Shown: positions 25,583 through 35,088 of the stretch, piece after piece
Layout of the letters: every line of letters starts with the position of its first letter
Position numbering within the stretch: position 1 is the stretch's first letter
Origin: Acidovorax sp. CCYZU-2555
Lineage (GTDB): Bacteria; Pseudomonadota; Gammaproteobacteria; Burkholderiales; Burkholderiaceae_C
Assembly (NCBI RefSeq): GCF_018413525.1
Contig: NZ_JAHCDD010000016.1
Coordinates: 16,169 to 80,168, forward strand
Length of the DNA stretch: 64,000 nt
Direction: 5' to 3'
Translations under genes and position numbers: made by a program
The notes under the pieces: generated by a model
The model's input: the letters and a program-made list of their open reading frames with translations, nothing else
Databases searched by the model: none
Told to the model about the DNA's origin: nothing

Positions 25583-26308
25583 TCACACGCTGCGCGCGTG
25601 CCGTGACCATTCGACGGCCCTGCGCGCCAACGCCGCCGTCGCATCGATCGTGGGAAGGGGTGCGTTTGCGTCATTGAGCACCAGCGGAACCTCGGTGCAG
25701 CCCAGAACCACGGCGGCCGCACCGCGGACATGCAACGCATTTGCGGCCTGAACCAGCAGGCAATGCCCTTCATCGAGCCTGCCGGCCTTGACCGCCGCGA
25801 TGCCAGGCGTGATCCATTCGCGGATTTCGCTGGCAGTGGGCAGAAACCACTGCACGGCCTTGCCGTACGGGCGGTCCGTGTACAGGCCCGATGCCATGGT
25901 CGCTTCGGTCGCGAGCAGGCCCACGCGGGGTGTATCGCCGCTGGCCGCCGCCGCCATCGTCAGCGTCGCGTCAACGATGTGCAGCAGGGGAATCGCCACC
26001 GCGGCCTGGATCGCGTCGAACCACAGGTGGGCCGTGTTGCACGGCATCACGATCACGCCTGCACCCGCGGCCTCCAGCCGCCTGGCGCAGGCGACCAGGG
26101 CGGGCAAGGGCGATTCGCCCTGGCCCTGGAACGCCTGGGTGCGGTCAGGAATCTGCGGGATGGAGCTGATCAGCGCGGGCACATGCTCCTGGTCCCGTGT
26201 CGCTGGCGTGGCCGCGACCATCTTCTGCATGAAGTCCACCGTTGCGAGCGGCCCCATGCCGCCGAGCACCCCGACCAGGCCGGGCAATGTACCGTCGCCT
26301 AAGGTCAT
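25583..26308 (-). CDS. aspartate/glutamate racemase family protein
   Basis: About 241 residues. Both catalytic cysteines of the two-thiol mechanism are present: VMPCNTAHLWFD and VLGCTEVPLVL. GGMGPLATVDFMQKMV near the N-terminus is typical of the YgeA/aspartate racemase group, and LISSIPQIPDRTQAF fits too. It probably interconverts L- and D-forms of an acidic or related amino acid. ATG 26308 (MTLGDGTLPG) is chosen; the frame extends 22 basic residues further to 26374, which looks non-coding. It is divergent from the LysR gene, which may control it. Confidence 0.88.
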   Translation of the reverse strand: MTLGDGTLPGLVGVLGGMGPLATVDFMQKMVAATPATRDQEHVPALISSIPQIPDRTQAFQGQGESPLPALVACARRLEAAGAGVIVMPCNTAHLWFDAIQAAVAIPLLHIVDATLTMAAAASGDTPRVGLLATEATMASGLYTDRPYGKAVQWFLPTASEIREWITPGIAAVKAGRLDEGHCLLVQAANALHVRGAAAVVLGCTEVPLVLNDANAPLPTIDATAALARRAVEWSRHARSV

Positions 26309-26473
26309 GGAAGCTCTGGAATGAAAGCGCCTGCGCGAGGCGGTCTTCGGTGATTTGGGGTGGCGAATCTGCATGCCTCAATCCTATGAAACGCACAGGG
26401 TTCGTGTCATAGCAGTCTCGCCGCAGTTCATAAGCCCAGCTAATATCCCGCCTCCGCCAGAAAGGATGACCGC

Positions 26474-27364
26474 ATGCGGCTCAAGCACATAGAAGTGTTC
26501 AATGCATTGATGTTGACCGGCACCGTGAGCGCTGCGGCCAAGCTGCTGCATGTGACCCAGCCGGCCGCGACGCAAAGCCTGCAGCTCGCCGAGCTGCAGC
26601 TGGGCTACCAGCTGTTCACGCGCCAGCGGCGCCGGCTCGTGCCCACGCGCGAAGCGCATGCGCTTTACGTGGAAGTGCAGAAACTCATGACGCAGCTCGA
26701 GAGCGTCAAGCGCCTGGCCCAGGCCTTGGGCGAAGACGATTCGAGCAAGGGCTTGCGCATTCTCATTGTTCCTTCGCTGGCGATACGGGCGCTGCCGGAT
26801 GCGCTGAGCCTGTTTCGCCAGCGCCACCCGAAGATCGCGGTGTCGGTGCGGACCCTGCACTCGAACGAGATCGCGCGCGCGATCGCGCTGCAGGAAGGCG
26901 ATGTCGGCATCGTCTATGGCAATGTGATGCATGCCGGTTTGAACGAGGCGCACATCGCCACGGGCCGGCTGGTCTGCGTGTCGCGCGTGGGCAAGAAGGG
27001 GGACGACCGCCGCAGCACCGTGGCGCTCGAGGAGCTGATGCGCGAGCCTTTCATCCGCATCGATGAACGCGACCCGCTGGGCGCCATGCTGGCGGACCAG
27101 TTTTCGCGCATGCAGGCGCAGCCCGTGGGCGGAATGTCGGTGCAGACGCACCACATCGCCATGGTCTTTGCCGAGCAGGGTTTCGGGCCGGCCATCATCG
27201 ACTCGTTCACGGCCAAGGCCAGCCAGGTGGCGGAGTTGCACGTGCGCACCGTGACGCCTGAAATTCCGGTGGAAGTGCGCGCACTGATGCCGCGCGGCGA
27301 GATGTCTCAGCGCCCGGTCGACGACTTCATCGAAGCCATGCGCGCCGCGACCACCAGCGTCTGA
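26474..27364 (+). CDS. LysR-family transcriptional regulator
   Basis: 296 residues. The N-terminal winged HTH (residues 1-60) reads MRLKHIEVFNALMLTGTVSA, then LHVTQPAATQSLQLAELQLG, then FTRQRRRLVPT. The effector-binding domain follows (LRILIVPSLAIRALPDALSL, HHIAMVFAEQGFGPAIIDSF). Start ATG 26474 has AAAGGATG close upstream. LysR proteins usually control a divergent gene, here the racemase, from the 165-bp gap between them. The effector is unknown. Confidence 0.92.
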   Translation: MRLKHIEVFNALMLTGTVSAAAKLLHVTQPAATQSLQLAELQLGYQLFTRQRRRLVPTREAHALYVEVQKLMTQLESVKRLAQALGEDDSSKGLRILIVPSLAIRALPDALSLFRQRHPKIAVSVRTLHSNEIARAIALQEGDVGIVYGNVMHAGLNEAHIATGRLVCVSRVGKKGDDRRSTVALEELMREPFIRIDERDPLGAMLADQFSRMQAQPVGGMSVQTHHIAMVFAEQGFGPAIIDSFTAKASQVAELHVRTVTPEIPVEVRALMPRGEMSQRPVDDFIEAMRAATTSV

Positions 27365-27392
27365 GCGGCGGAAAGGGCCGCACCATTGAAAA

Positions 27393-27415
27393 CGCCCGAT
27401 GGATTGCATCGGGCG
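27393..27415 (-). terminator. hairpin downstream of mqo
   Basis: CGCCCGATG (27393-27401) and CATCGGGCG (27407-27415) form a 9-bp perfect stem with a 5-nt loop. Read on the minus strand it is followed by TTTTC, which suits termination of mqo. On the plus strand there is no T-run, so it would end lysR only weakly. Confidence 0.6.
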
Positions 27416-27488
27416 TCGTCGGGCTGCGCTGGGGGAGAAAAAGGGGCCGCCATTGCGACGGCTCCTGTTTTCCCGGCGCTGAGCGGGT

Positions 27489-29183
27489 TTAAAGCGCTTG
27501 CATTTCCGTGTTGGCGTTGCGCGGTGCAACGGCTGGTGCAGCCGGCGCGGCAGGCGCCTTGTCTGCCACGGCGCCCTGGGCATTTACCGGCACTTCGAGG
27601 TAAGGCAGCTTCAGTGCCTGGCCTGTCATGGCGCGGATTTCGTTGGTCAGGGCCGCGCTGTCGTTGATCTTGCGGCCGTACGACGGAACGATGGTCTTGA
27701 GTTTTTCCTTCCAGCCTGCTTCCATCTCCTTGGGGAAGGCCTGGGCCAGCAGGTTGAGCATGATCGGCGGCGCAGTGGAGGCGCCTGGCGAGGCACCCAG
27801 CAGGGCGGCGATGGTCTTGTCCTGGTCGGTCACGATTTCGGTGCCGAACTGCAGGATGGGGCCCTTTTCAGGATCATTCTTGATGATCTGCACGCGCTGG
27901 CCGGCGGTGACGAGTTGCCAATCTTCGCGCTTGGCGTTGGGGTAATACTTGACCAGCTCGGCGTGGCGATCGGCGTCGCTCAGTTCGGCCTGCTGCAGCA
28001 GATACTTCACCAGATCGAGGTTTTCGCTGCCGACCTTCAACATGCCGGCCACGTTGTTGTGGTTGACCGACGAGTACAAGTCGAACCACGAACCTTCCTT
28101 CAGGAACTTGGTGCTGAACAGCGCGAAGGGGCCAAACAGCACCACGGGCTTGTCGTCGAGCTTGCGCGAGTCGATGTGCGGCACCGACATGGGCGGCGAA
28201 CCGGTTCCGGCCATGCCGTAGACCTTGACCTTGTGGCGCTCGGCCACGGCCGGTGCCTTGAACGCCAGGAACTGGCCGCCGACCGGGAAGCCCGCGTAGT
28301 TCTTGGCTTCGGGAATGCCCGACATCTGCAGCAGCTTGAGCGCGGCGCCGCCAGCGCCGATGAACACGAAGCGCGACTTGACCGTGCGTTCCTGGCCGCT
28401 CTTGAGGTCCTTGACGGTGACGTTCCAGATCTTGTCGCTGCCCTGGCGCAGCGCCGTGACTTCATGCTGCACCTGCAGCTTGAAGTTGGGGTTGCGCTGC
28501 AGGCCGCGCGTCAATTCGTTGGTGATCACGCCGAAATTGACGTCGGTGCCCAGGGGCATATAGGTCGCGGCGACCTTCTGGTTGGGATCGCGCCCTTCCA
28601 TCACCAGCGGTGCCCACTGCTTGATCTGCGCGGCGTCGGTGGTGAACTGCATGCCGTAGAACATGGGGTTCTTGACCAGCGCCTCATGGCGCTTGCGCAG
28701 GTATTCGATGCGGTCTTCACCCCAGACGAAGCTCATGTGCGGCGTCGGGTTGATGAAGTCGGACGGCTGGGGCAGGCGGCCCAGCTTGACCTGGTGCGAC
28801 CAGAACTGGCGCGAGACTTCGAACTGCTCGGCAATGCCGACCGCGCGCTTGGTCTCGATCGAGCCATCGGGCAGCTCTGGCGTGTAGTTCAGCTCGGCGA
28901 AGGCCGAATGGCCGGTGCCGGCGTTGTTCCAGCCGTTGGAGCTTTCCAGGGCCACGCCGTCAAGGCGTTCGAACAGTTGCACGTTCAGGTCGGGCTGCAG
29001 TTCCTGCAGGTAGGTGGCCAGCGTGATGCTCATGATCCCGCCGCCGACCAGCACCACATCCACAGGCTTGTCGTTCTCGGCGCCGGGCACCGAGCGCTCA
29101 TAAAGAGGCCAATAGAGGAACAGTACCCCCGTGATTGCCAAAAGGGCCAGCAGGCTGGCGCCCCATATCTTGAATTTCCGCAT
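27489..29183 (-). CDS. mqo: malate:quinone oxidoreductase
   Basis: 564 residues. The N-terminus carries one hydrophobic helix ([20 protein letters not shown]), then the FAD-binding motif [20 protein letters not shown] and the family blocks [37 protein letters not shown] and [17 protein letters not shown]. It oxidises malate to oxaloacetate and passes electrons to quinone at the inner membrane. ATG 29183 is chosen because GGAG stands 7 nt upstream; the frame remains open to 29237. The tail after about residue 530 is Ala/Pro-rich. Neighbouring dctA imports C4-dicarboxylates, so uptake and oxidation are linked. Confidence 0.95.
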   Translation of the reverse strand: MRKFKIWGASLLALLAITGVLFLYWPLYERSVPGAENDKPVDVVLVGGGIMSITLATYLQELQPDLNVQLFERLDGVALESSNGWNNAGTGHSAFAELNYTPELPDGSIETKRAVGIAEQFEVSRQFWSHQVKLGRLPQPSDFINPTPHMSFVWGEDRIEYLRKRHEALVKNPMFYGMQFTTDAAQIKQWAPLVMEGRDPNQKVAATYMPLGTDVNFGVITNELTRGLQRNPNFKLQVQHEVTALRQGSDKIWNVTVKDLKSGQERTVKSRFVFIGAGGAALKLLQMSGIPEAKNYAGFPVGGQFLAFKAPAVAERHKVKVYGMAGTGSPPMSVPHIDSRKLDDKPVVLFGPFALFSTKFLKEGSWFDLYSSVNHNNVAGMLKVGSENLDLVKYLLQQAELSDADRHAELVKYYPNAKREDWQLVTAGQRVQIIKNDPEKGPILQFGTEIVTDQDKTIAALLGASPGASTAPPIMLNLLAQAFPKEMEAGWKEKLKTIVPSYGRKINDSAALTNEIRAMTGQALKLPYLEVPVNAQGAVADKAPAAPAAPAVAPRNANTEMQAL

Positions 29184-29549
29184 GAACATACTCCGTCGCA
29201 TTGGCGAATCGGTTTGAATAGAAAGAAAATTGCGCACGGCCCGCCACCCCCTCCGGATTGCCGGCCCGGCCGTCAGGCCGCAGCATCAGCAGATCACTGT
29301 GTCGAGGGAATGCGCGCCTGGCGCTCGCAATTCATCGCGGCTGTCCGCGCTTGCTCCTGTAACCGTTTCCATCGCTGCAATCGGGCATGGCGCCCTGATC
29401 GGCAATGGTCCACACATGGCTTGGATGTGGTCGGTTTTGATGCGCGTGACGGGCTTGATGCCGAAGCAGGCCACCGTCGCGGACGACAGTGTGCCCGGTC
29501 ATGGCGCGGATCGAAAGCCTAAACAGCAAATGTCATCGCTGCATCAAGG
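29184..29549. other. intergenic region between mqo and dctA
   Basis: 366 bp with no supported gene. It must hold the mqo promoter on the minus strand and the dctA terminator, but I see no clear hairpin with a T-run and no convincing operator. Confidence 0.5.
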
Positions 29550-30866
29550 TCATGCAGGCTGTCCGCCGGTCGGGGCCATTGGGTGCGCCTCGACAGGATT
29601 GGCTTCGGCGGTCAGCAACACGTCGGTATCCGGCTGGGTTTCGCCCAGCTTGCCTTCCCACTTCGCCACCGCTGCCGTGGCGATGCTGTTGCCGATGACG
29701 TTGGTCGCGGTACGACCCATGTCGAGGAAGACGTCAATGCCCATGATGAGCAGCAGGGCGGCCTCTGGCAGGCCGAACAGCGGCAGCGTCGCGGCCACCA
29801 CCACCAGCGAGGCGCGCGACACGCCGGCCATGCCCTTGCTGCTGATCATCAGCACCAGCAGCATCGACAGCTGGGTGGCGAACGACATTTCGATGCCATA
29901 CACCTGGGCGATGAACAGAATGGCGAACGCCTGGTAGATCATCGAGCCGTCGAGGTTGAAGGCGTAGCCCATGGGCAGAACGAAGCCCGTGACTTCATCC
30001 TTGACGCCGAACTTCTCGAGCTGTTCCATGGTCTTGGGATAGGCCGCCTCGCTGCTCGCGGTGAAGAACGCGATCAGGGTGGGGGCCTTCACCAGGCTCA
30101 GCAGCGTGAACACCCGCTTGCGCAGCACGATGTAGCCGGCCGTGATCAGCACCAGCCACAGCGTGGCCAGCGCGAAATAGAAGCTCGCGATGAACTTGGC
30201 ATAGGTCGTCAGAACGCCCAGGCCTTGCACCGTGATGGCCGCGGCCACCGCGGCGAACACGCCGACGGGAGCGAAAAGCATCACATAGTCGGTGACGCGA
30301 ATCATCACGTGCACCAGCTCTTCGAAGAACGACTTGATCACGTCGCCGGTCTTGCTTTTCACCGTGCACAGTGCGAAACCGAAGAACAGCGAGAACACCA
30401 CGATCTGCAAAACGGAATTGGTGGCCAGCGCCTCGAAGATGCTCTTGGGGAAGATGCCGACGATGAAGTGCTTGAAGTCCAGCGAAGCCGTCTTGAGGTG
30501 GGTGGACGCGCTCGCATCCGGCAAGGCCAGGTGCGTGCCGTCGCCCGGCCGAAACACATTGGCCCACAGCAGGCCCAGCAGCAGGGAAATCAGCGAAGCC
30601 GTGACGAACCATCCCAGCGCCTTCGCGCCCACGCGGCCCACGCTTTTCGCATCGCCCATGCTGGCAATGCCGACCACCAGCGTGGCGAACACCAGCGGGG
30701 CAATGATCATCTTCACCAGGTGAAGAAATATCTCCGTCAGCGCCGTGAAGTAGCTCGCAATTTCCTTGGAGGTTTCAGCCGGAAAAGCGGTGTTGCAGAT
30801 ATAGCCGACGACGATGCCCGCGACGAGCGCGATAAGTACCCAGGTGGTGAGTTTGTTGAATTTCAT
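29550..30866 (-). CDS. dctA: C4-dicarboxylate/cation symporter DctA
   Basis: 438 residues, close to the usual ~430. It contains the DAACS-family pattern of hydrophobic helices, the helical-hairpin serine-rich motif LIAFFTASSEAAYPKTMEQL, and the substrate/cation segments GYAFNLDGSMIYQAFAILFI, MISSKGMAGVSRASLVVVA and MGRTATNVIGNSIATAAVAK. It brings in succinate, fumarate and malate with Na+ or H+ at the inner membrane. The C-terminal tail (about 25 residues, Pro/Glu-rich) is not conserved. It lies directly upstream of mqo on the same strand, although the 366-bp gap suggests separate promoters. Confidence 0.95.
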   Translation of the reverse strand: MKFNKLTTWVLIALVAGIVVGYICNTAFPAETSKEIASYFTALTEIFLHLVKMIIAPLVFATLVVGIASMGDAKSVGRVGAKALGWFVTASLISLLLGLLWANVFRPGDGTHLALPDASASTHLKTASLDFKHFIVGIFPKSIFEALATNSVLQIVVFSLFFGFALCTVKSKTGDVIKSFFEELVHVMIRVTDYVMLFAPVGVFAAVAAAITVQGLGVLTTYAKFIASFYFALATLWLVLITAGYIVLRKRVFTLLSLVKAPTLIAFFTASSEAAYPKTMEQLEKFGVKDEVTGFVLPMGYAFNLDGSMIYQAFAILFIAQVYGIEMSFATQLSMLLVLMISSKGMAGVSRASLVVVAATLPLFGLPEAALLLIMGIDVFLDMGRTATNVIGNSIATAAVAKWEGKLGETQPDTDVLLTAEANPVEAHPMAPTGGQPA

Positions 30867-31056
30867 TCTGTCTCCGTTTTCTCGAACGCGTGCGCGCGGG
30901 CGCGGCTCTCAAAGCGATAGGGCAATAGGTAAGAAGGGGGATGGGACGAAAGCCTGAACCGGCGCGAACGATGGAAATGCGACACAAGCGCAAACATCGG
31001 GCTTTCGTTTCATTTCATCGGTAAGTCAAACAGGAGGCATGTAGACGTGATACAAA

Positions 31057-31089
31057 AAAAGCCTGCTATTTTTTAAATAGCAGGCTTTT
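31057..31089. terminator. 15-bp perfect hairpin, bidirectional terminator
   Basis: AAAAGCCTGCTATTT (31057-31071) and AAATAGCAGGCTTTT (31075-31089) with a 3-nt loop. T-runs follow on both strands. No gene ends close by on either strand. Its core AGCCTGCTAT/ATAGCAGGCT is the same as in the tRNA-Lys terminator at 35046-35076. Confidence 0.75.
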
Positions 31090-31533
31090 CAACAACGGAG
31101 ACATCTTGCCGGTAGATTGGGCACAGTGCGAAAGCGCGACCCAAGGTTTGAAAGTCCAATCCGCTGTTGAGGATTGGCGCGGATTCTACGGCTTTTCGGA
31201 GAGTGTTTTCTCAAATTGGGTCCCAGCATCCATGCGTCTTTTGGGGATTTATCCTCAACAAGCTTGCGCCATGGGCCCGCAATGTGCGGCCCGGGTATGG
31301 AGATGGCGGTGGGAACCCTTGTGCCTTGCCTGACCAGTGCGGCGCGCACGAGCGCGAGCTGGCTTGACCATCATTGAAGCGGGCTGGGCTTGATTCCAGC
31401 TCTGGAAAACCGCGTGTCGCGTTTGTGCTTCGCTTCACTCTACGGCCCCCGCGTGTCCCTCCACGCCGCCACTTCAATGATGGCCCCGCATCTTCGTTGC
31501 CGGAGCCCGGGCTTGGCATTGCAAACCCGATGA

Positions 31534-31549
31534 CTGTGATTGTATACAG
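31534..31549. promoter_or_regulatory. consensus SOS (LexA) box without an intact downstream gene
   Basis: CTGTGATTGTATACAG matches CTGT-N8-ACAG exactly, the same consensus as the site before lexA at 63728-63743. The only frames after it on the plus strand look degraded. Confidence 0.55.
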
Positions 31550-31849
31550 TTATTTTGCTGGTGGATGCTTTTTGTTGATCGAGCTGGAAAGGACTCCGCA
31601 ATCGTTGCTGCCTGCGAGTGGGTACGCGGCGTTGTTGCTGGCGCGATCAGCGATGGCGGGAAAACGCGCTCGCAGCTTGGCTGGGAAGACCGGCCTGCGC
31701 GCAGCCTTCGACCAGAAGCACGAAGCAGAGCGTGCCGGCGACGGCCACGGGTTGGCTGTGGATTGGAAGATTTGTGTTTGGTAGGCGACTTTGGCACCTC
31801 ATTTCTCCGCTCTGGTGCACGGGATCACCTGCAAGTTGAGCGACCGAGC

Positions 31850-31996
31850 ATGCCGACCGAGGCGCTGGCCGAAGATGCGGACCCGTTCGGCCTGATGCGC
31901 GCGACCCTGGCCGAGATTGACCGGCGCGAGGGCTATGAAGTGAAACTGGTCGCCGCCCTGGAGAACTGCAAGCGCCCGCTCATTTCACCTGAGTGA
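31850..31996 (+). pseudogene. protein-like fragment of unknown origin downstream of the SOS box
   Basis: About 48 residues from ATG 31850 read like real protein (PTEALAEDADPFGLMRATLA, then EIDRREGYEVKLVAALENCK), while the same frame further upstream has Arg/Ser-rich, shadow-like sequence. It may be the 3' remnant of a gene that once followed the SOS box at 31534. I do not recognise the family. It could also be a chance frame. Confidence 0.3.
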
Positions 31997-32053
31997 GTTG
32001 CTGCGAATGGGAAAATTATGGAAGAAATCATCCCCGTCCATAACTCACACGAT

Positions 32054-34507
32054 TCAGGCGAACTCGATGCCCGTAGCCGCCAGACCCACCAGATCGATGC
32101 GCGTGGCGTTCAGGTCCAGATTGCTGGCCAGCACCGCCAGTTCTCCGCCTGTCACACCCTTCGCCATCATGTTGACGAAGGGTTGCAGCTGGGCCGGAGT
32201 CGCGGCGCTGCCCACGACATTGGTCCAGATCAACTGCGTCACTTCGATTGATGTCTTCGCGCCCAGCGCCTGCAGGCCCAGTTGCGCCAGGCTTTGCGCA
32301 CTTACACCCTCATCCAGCGCGCGAATCACTTCACCCACCAGCGGCTTGTTTTCCAGGAACGCGACGCCGGCCACGGCACCAATCAGCTTCGCGGCCTGGC
32401 CTGCATTGCCGTCAAGGTCCAGCGCCACCTGCGTGTCTTCCAGCGTCACGCGTTCGACATTGCTCAGTTCCAGCATCGCGCCATCGGTCATGCGCTGCAG
32501 CGTGTAGCCTGCATCGCTGGCCTCGATATGCAGCTGCGCAAAGCTGGCCGGGAAGACCACGGTGTCTATGCCCGCGCCACCATCCACCGACCAGGCCAGG
32601 CCAGGTGTCGGGTTGAAGGTGTTGTCGCCGGCATCGCCCGTGAACGTGGTCGCGCGCGCCGCGTCCACGCGAATCGCGCCCGCGCCGGCCATGCCTTCGA
32701 GCAACTGCTGCGCAGTCTTGCCGGCTGCCTGCTGCGGGTACACCTGGGCAAACACGGCGGCAACCTGCACGGCGCTCAGGCCATCCAGCGTCTGGATCAC
32801 CGCGCCTTCGGCCTGCGTCAGGTCGCGTCCCATCCACTTCTGGAACAGAAAGGCCGCGGCTTCTTCAGCCGCGCTATGGGCCACCGTGAGACTCGGGCCT
32901 GTCGCGAAGCGCACCTGCTCCACATCGACCAGCCAGTCGGCGACGCCGCTGGCGATATGAGTCAGCTTGATACCCGCTCCGTCCAAGGTGATCGAGTAGT
33001 CGCTGCGCTTGCCTTCCTGCAGCGCCAGGTCAAATCCCGTGCCGCCATTGAGCAGGTCGCTGCCCGTGCCGCCCGACAGCAGATCGTTGCCCGCGCCGCC
33101 AAACACGATGTCGTCGCCCGCATCGCCGTAGATTTGGTCGTTTCCGCCCTTGCTGCCCACGGTGTCGTTGCCACCGCCGCCATGGATGATGTCGTCCTCG
33201 GCGCCCAGCACGATGTACTGAGCCGCGCCGTCGCCGCTGGCCATGTTCTGGCCCGCGCCGCCGTTGACGCGCACCGCGCCCACCACGGCCAGGAAGTCGA
33301 CGTTGTCCACCTGGATGGTGGTGCTGTCGGGCAGGGCGCTCGCGTCCAGGATCACGGCCTGCATGCCGTCGCCCGCAATGGCGCTGCCGTTGATCACCAG
33401 CGGCACATCGGGGTCAAAGCCCGCGCCGGCCGTGACGGTGATGGTCTGTATGGTCAGCGGCACCGACGGGTTCAGGGACGCCAGGAAGGCTTGGGCGTTG
33501 TTGGTCAGTTCGGCGTCGCCACCGGCCAAGCGCTCTATGCGCAGTGTCAATTCAGCCAGCGCTGCGGTACCGGTCATTGGTGCTGGCATGCCCTGGGCCT
33601 GCAGCGCCAGGCCCACTGGTACGCTGACCTGCAGGATGGAGTGGCCGTCTGCGCCCTTGACCAGGGGAATGTCGGCCAGCGGCGAAGGCGTACCGGGCGT
33701 GTCGGGCCGGCCGGGCAAGACCACCGGAATGCTGATGATGGCGCTGCCGCCGTCGCCGGGCGTGGTCACCACGGGCACGCCGTCGACGGACACAGCGGCG
33801 GAATCGGTCGGCGGCGCAGGCGTCGTATTTGTCACTGCCGTCGCCGCGAGCGGGGCGGCATCGTTGCCGGCGAGGTCCTGGATGGCACTGGCGGCATTGC
33901 CCACTTCGAGTTTGTCATAGGCAACGGTCACATTGTCGCCATGGGTCACGGGTTTGGCCAGGGTCAGGGTGACGGTGTTCTTGGCCGCGCTGACGACCAC
34001 TGCCGTGACCACATTGCGCACCAGACCCACCATCACCGTAAAGGATTCTGGCGCTGGACCGTTGACGTCATCGAGTGTGTCCGACTTGGAGAAGGACAAC
34101 ACCAGGGTGCTGCGATTGACGGCGGCCGACTCAAAAACCGGCGCTTGCGTGTCGATGGTGACAACCAGTGCGTTGGATGCAGCGCTGATAGTGCCAACCG
34201 CGCCCAAAGCCTTGGCTGTCACGATGTGCATTCCTTCGGCTAGCGCAACGTAGGTTGTCACTTGCCACACGCCTTTGACAGCACGCGTCGTTGCCAGCAC
34301 GGTGGTGCCGTCTGTGTCGTACAAGGTGACGAGGGCGCCCGACAGCGTCGAGCCTCCGATGGTGAGTTTGGTGGCATTGGTGATCTGATCCCAGTACGAT
34401 TTACCGGTATCGCTGCCGTAAACCAGCCGTAGGCCGACTGGTGGCGGCATCACAACCTGGTCGGCAATACTCGCTTGGTTGAATTCCAGCGGTGCTAGTT
34501 CGTGCAT
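32054..34507 (-). CDS. RTX (haemolysin-type Ca-binding) protein with DUF4214-like domain, type I secretion substrate
   Basis: 817 residues without a signal peptide, starting at ATG 34507 after GGAG. Residues about 30-120 resemble a bacterial Ig-like domain and 130-230 a SwmB-type repeat (LVLSFSKSDTLDDVNGPAPE). RTX nonapeptides lie at about 436-495 (IIHGGGGNDTVGSKGGNDQI, GDAGDDIVFGGAGNDLLSGG). After these come segments typical of DUF4214 proteins (FLFQKWMGRDLTQAEGAVIQ) and a C-terminal uncleaved secretion region ending DLVGLAATGIEFA. It should be exported by a type I system and fold with Ca2+ outside the cell, as an adhesin or S-layer-like protein. No type I ABC/MFP/TolC gene is adjacent. It lies in an accessory islet. 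Confidence 0.88.
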   Translation of the reverse strand: MHELAPLEFNQASIADQVVMPPPVGLRLVYGSDTGKSYWDQITNATKLTIGGSTLSGALVTLYDTDGTTVLATTRAVKGVWQVTTYVALAEGMHIVTAKALGAVGTISAASNALVVTIDTQAPVFESAAVNRSTLVLSFSKSDTLDDVNGPAPESFTVMVGLVRNVVTAVVVSAAKNTVTLTLAKPVTHGDNVTVAYDKLEVGNAASAIQDLAGNDAAPLAATAVTNTTPAPPTDSAAVSVDGVPVVTTPGDGGSAIISIPVVLPGRPDTPGTPSPLADIPLVKGADGHSILQVSVPVGLALQAQGMPAPMTGTAALAELTLRIERLAGGDAELTNNAQAFLASLNPSVPLTIQTITVTAGAGFDPDVPLVINGSAIAGDGMQAVILDASALPDSTTIQVDNVDFLAVVGAVRVNGGAGQNMASGDGAAQYIVLGAEDDIIHGGGGNDTVGSKGGNDQIYGDAGDDIVFGGAGNDLLSGGTGSDLLNGGTGFDLALQEGKRSDYSITLDGAGIKLTHIASGVADWLVDVEQVRFATGPSLTVAHSAAEEAAAFLFQKWMGRDLTQAEGAVIQTLDGLSAVQVAAVFAQVYPQQAAGKTAQQLLEGMAGAGAIRVDAARATTFTGDAGDNTFNPTPGLAWSVDGGAGIDTVVFPASFAQLHIEASDAGYTLQRMTDGAMLELSNVERVTLEDTQVALDLDGNAGQAAKLIGAVAGVAFLENKPLVGEVIRALDEGVSAQSLAQLGLQALGAKTSIEVTQLIWTNVVGSAATPAQLQPFVNMMAKGVTGGELAVLASNLDLNATRIDLVGLAATGIEFA

Positions 34508-35045
34508 TTTGAGCTCCGGCTTCGGTATATCTCAACTGGGGCGTGCGTGCTTCGTGCAACGGCCACGCACCATTCATCCACGGAAATCCCCAACTTGTTT
34601 GTCGCCTGTATGGCGAACTGGGCATCGAAGTCAATGGCCACAAGTTACTGTTGACAGAACATGGACCGGATTCGGCCTGTCGTATGTGCGGTGACCCACA
34701 GTGCGGTTGCGTTGTTGTTACGCCTGACCACACACTGAACCCCGTCTGAGCCTTGGCAACGTGACACGCACCTGATTCGCAGGCACCGAGACGCACTCGA
34801 GTCATGCTATCACATGCGTTTGCGGGCCCCCATTGCTGCCGGACAGGACCCGAGGCAGCCCGCAGACCAGCAGGACAAGCGCAGCGTTATCACGATCGAG
34901 CGCCAAGACGTGGATCTATGGCTTGCGGGCACCATATAACACTTCGAAGACGGTGTAATCGGCGGGCAACTCGGGGGGGATGTGCACTGCGCCATCAACG
35001 TGCGCTGTCCAACCATACATATTCCCACGGTGGGAATAAAACAAA
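34508..35045. other. 538-bp intergenic region upstream of the RTX gene
   Basis: No gene is well supported. It must carry the RTX promoter. One plus-strand frame, about 34543-34749, encodes a short Cys-rich piece (CRMCGDPQCGC) that looks somewhat protein-like but has no ribosome site. The other frames look like shadows. Confidence 0.4.
35021..35037. promoter_or_regulatory. 17-bp perfect palindrome
   Basis: ATTCCCAC-G-GTGGGAAT is a perfect palindrome around one G, just before the tRNA-Lys terminator. It could be an operator or a remnant end of an insertion. Confidence 0.4.
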
Positions 35046-35076
35046 AAAGCCTGCTATCTTTTGGATAGCAGGCTTT
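35046..35076 (-). terminator. intrinsic terminator of tRNA-Lys
   Basis: AAAGCCTGCTATC (35046-35058) pairs with GATAGCAGGCTTT (35064-35076) around a 5-nt loop; on the minus strand a T-run follows. It begins 13 bp after the tRNA-Lys 3' end. Confidence 0.8.
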
Positions 35077-35088
35077 CTTTATGGGGGT

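Larger units (their letters stand above)
31090..32053. other. 964-bp gene-poor segment with inverted repeats and gene debris
   Basis: No intact gene is supportable. It contains a 29-nt stretch (31129-31157) matching the tRNA-Lys gene at 23 of 29 positions (35108-35136). It also holds inverted repeats TGTTGAGGAT/ATCCTCAACA (31165-31174 and 31251-31260) and CCATCATTGAAG/CTTCAATGATGG (31368-31379 and 31472-31483), a consensus SOS box and a protein-like fragment near 31850. Composition and stop pattern suggest degraded, acquired DNA. Confidence 0.5.

Noticed and set aside
31129..31157. A complete second tRNA at the left hairpin
   Set aside because: Only a partial match to tRNA-Lys; no acceptor or full cloverleaf can be drawn.
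31374..31784. 136-codon plus-strand frame across the SOS box
   Set aside because: The SOS box lies inside the frame and the composition is not protein-like; probably chance.
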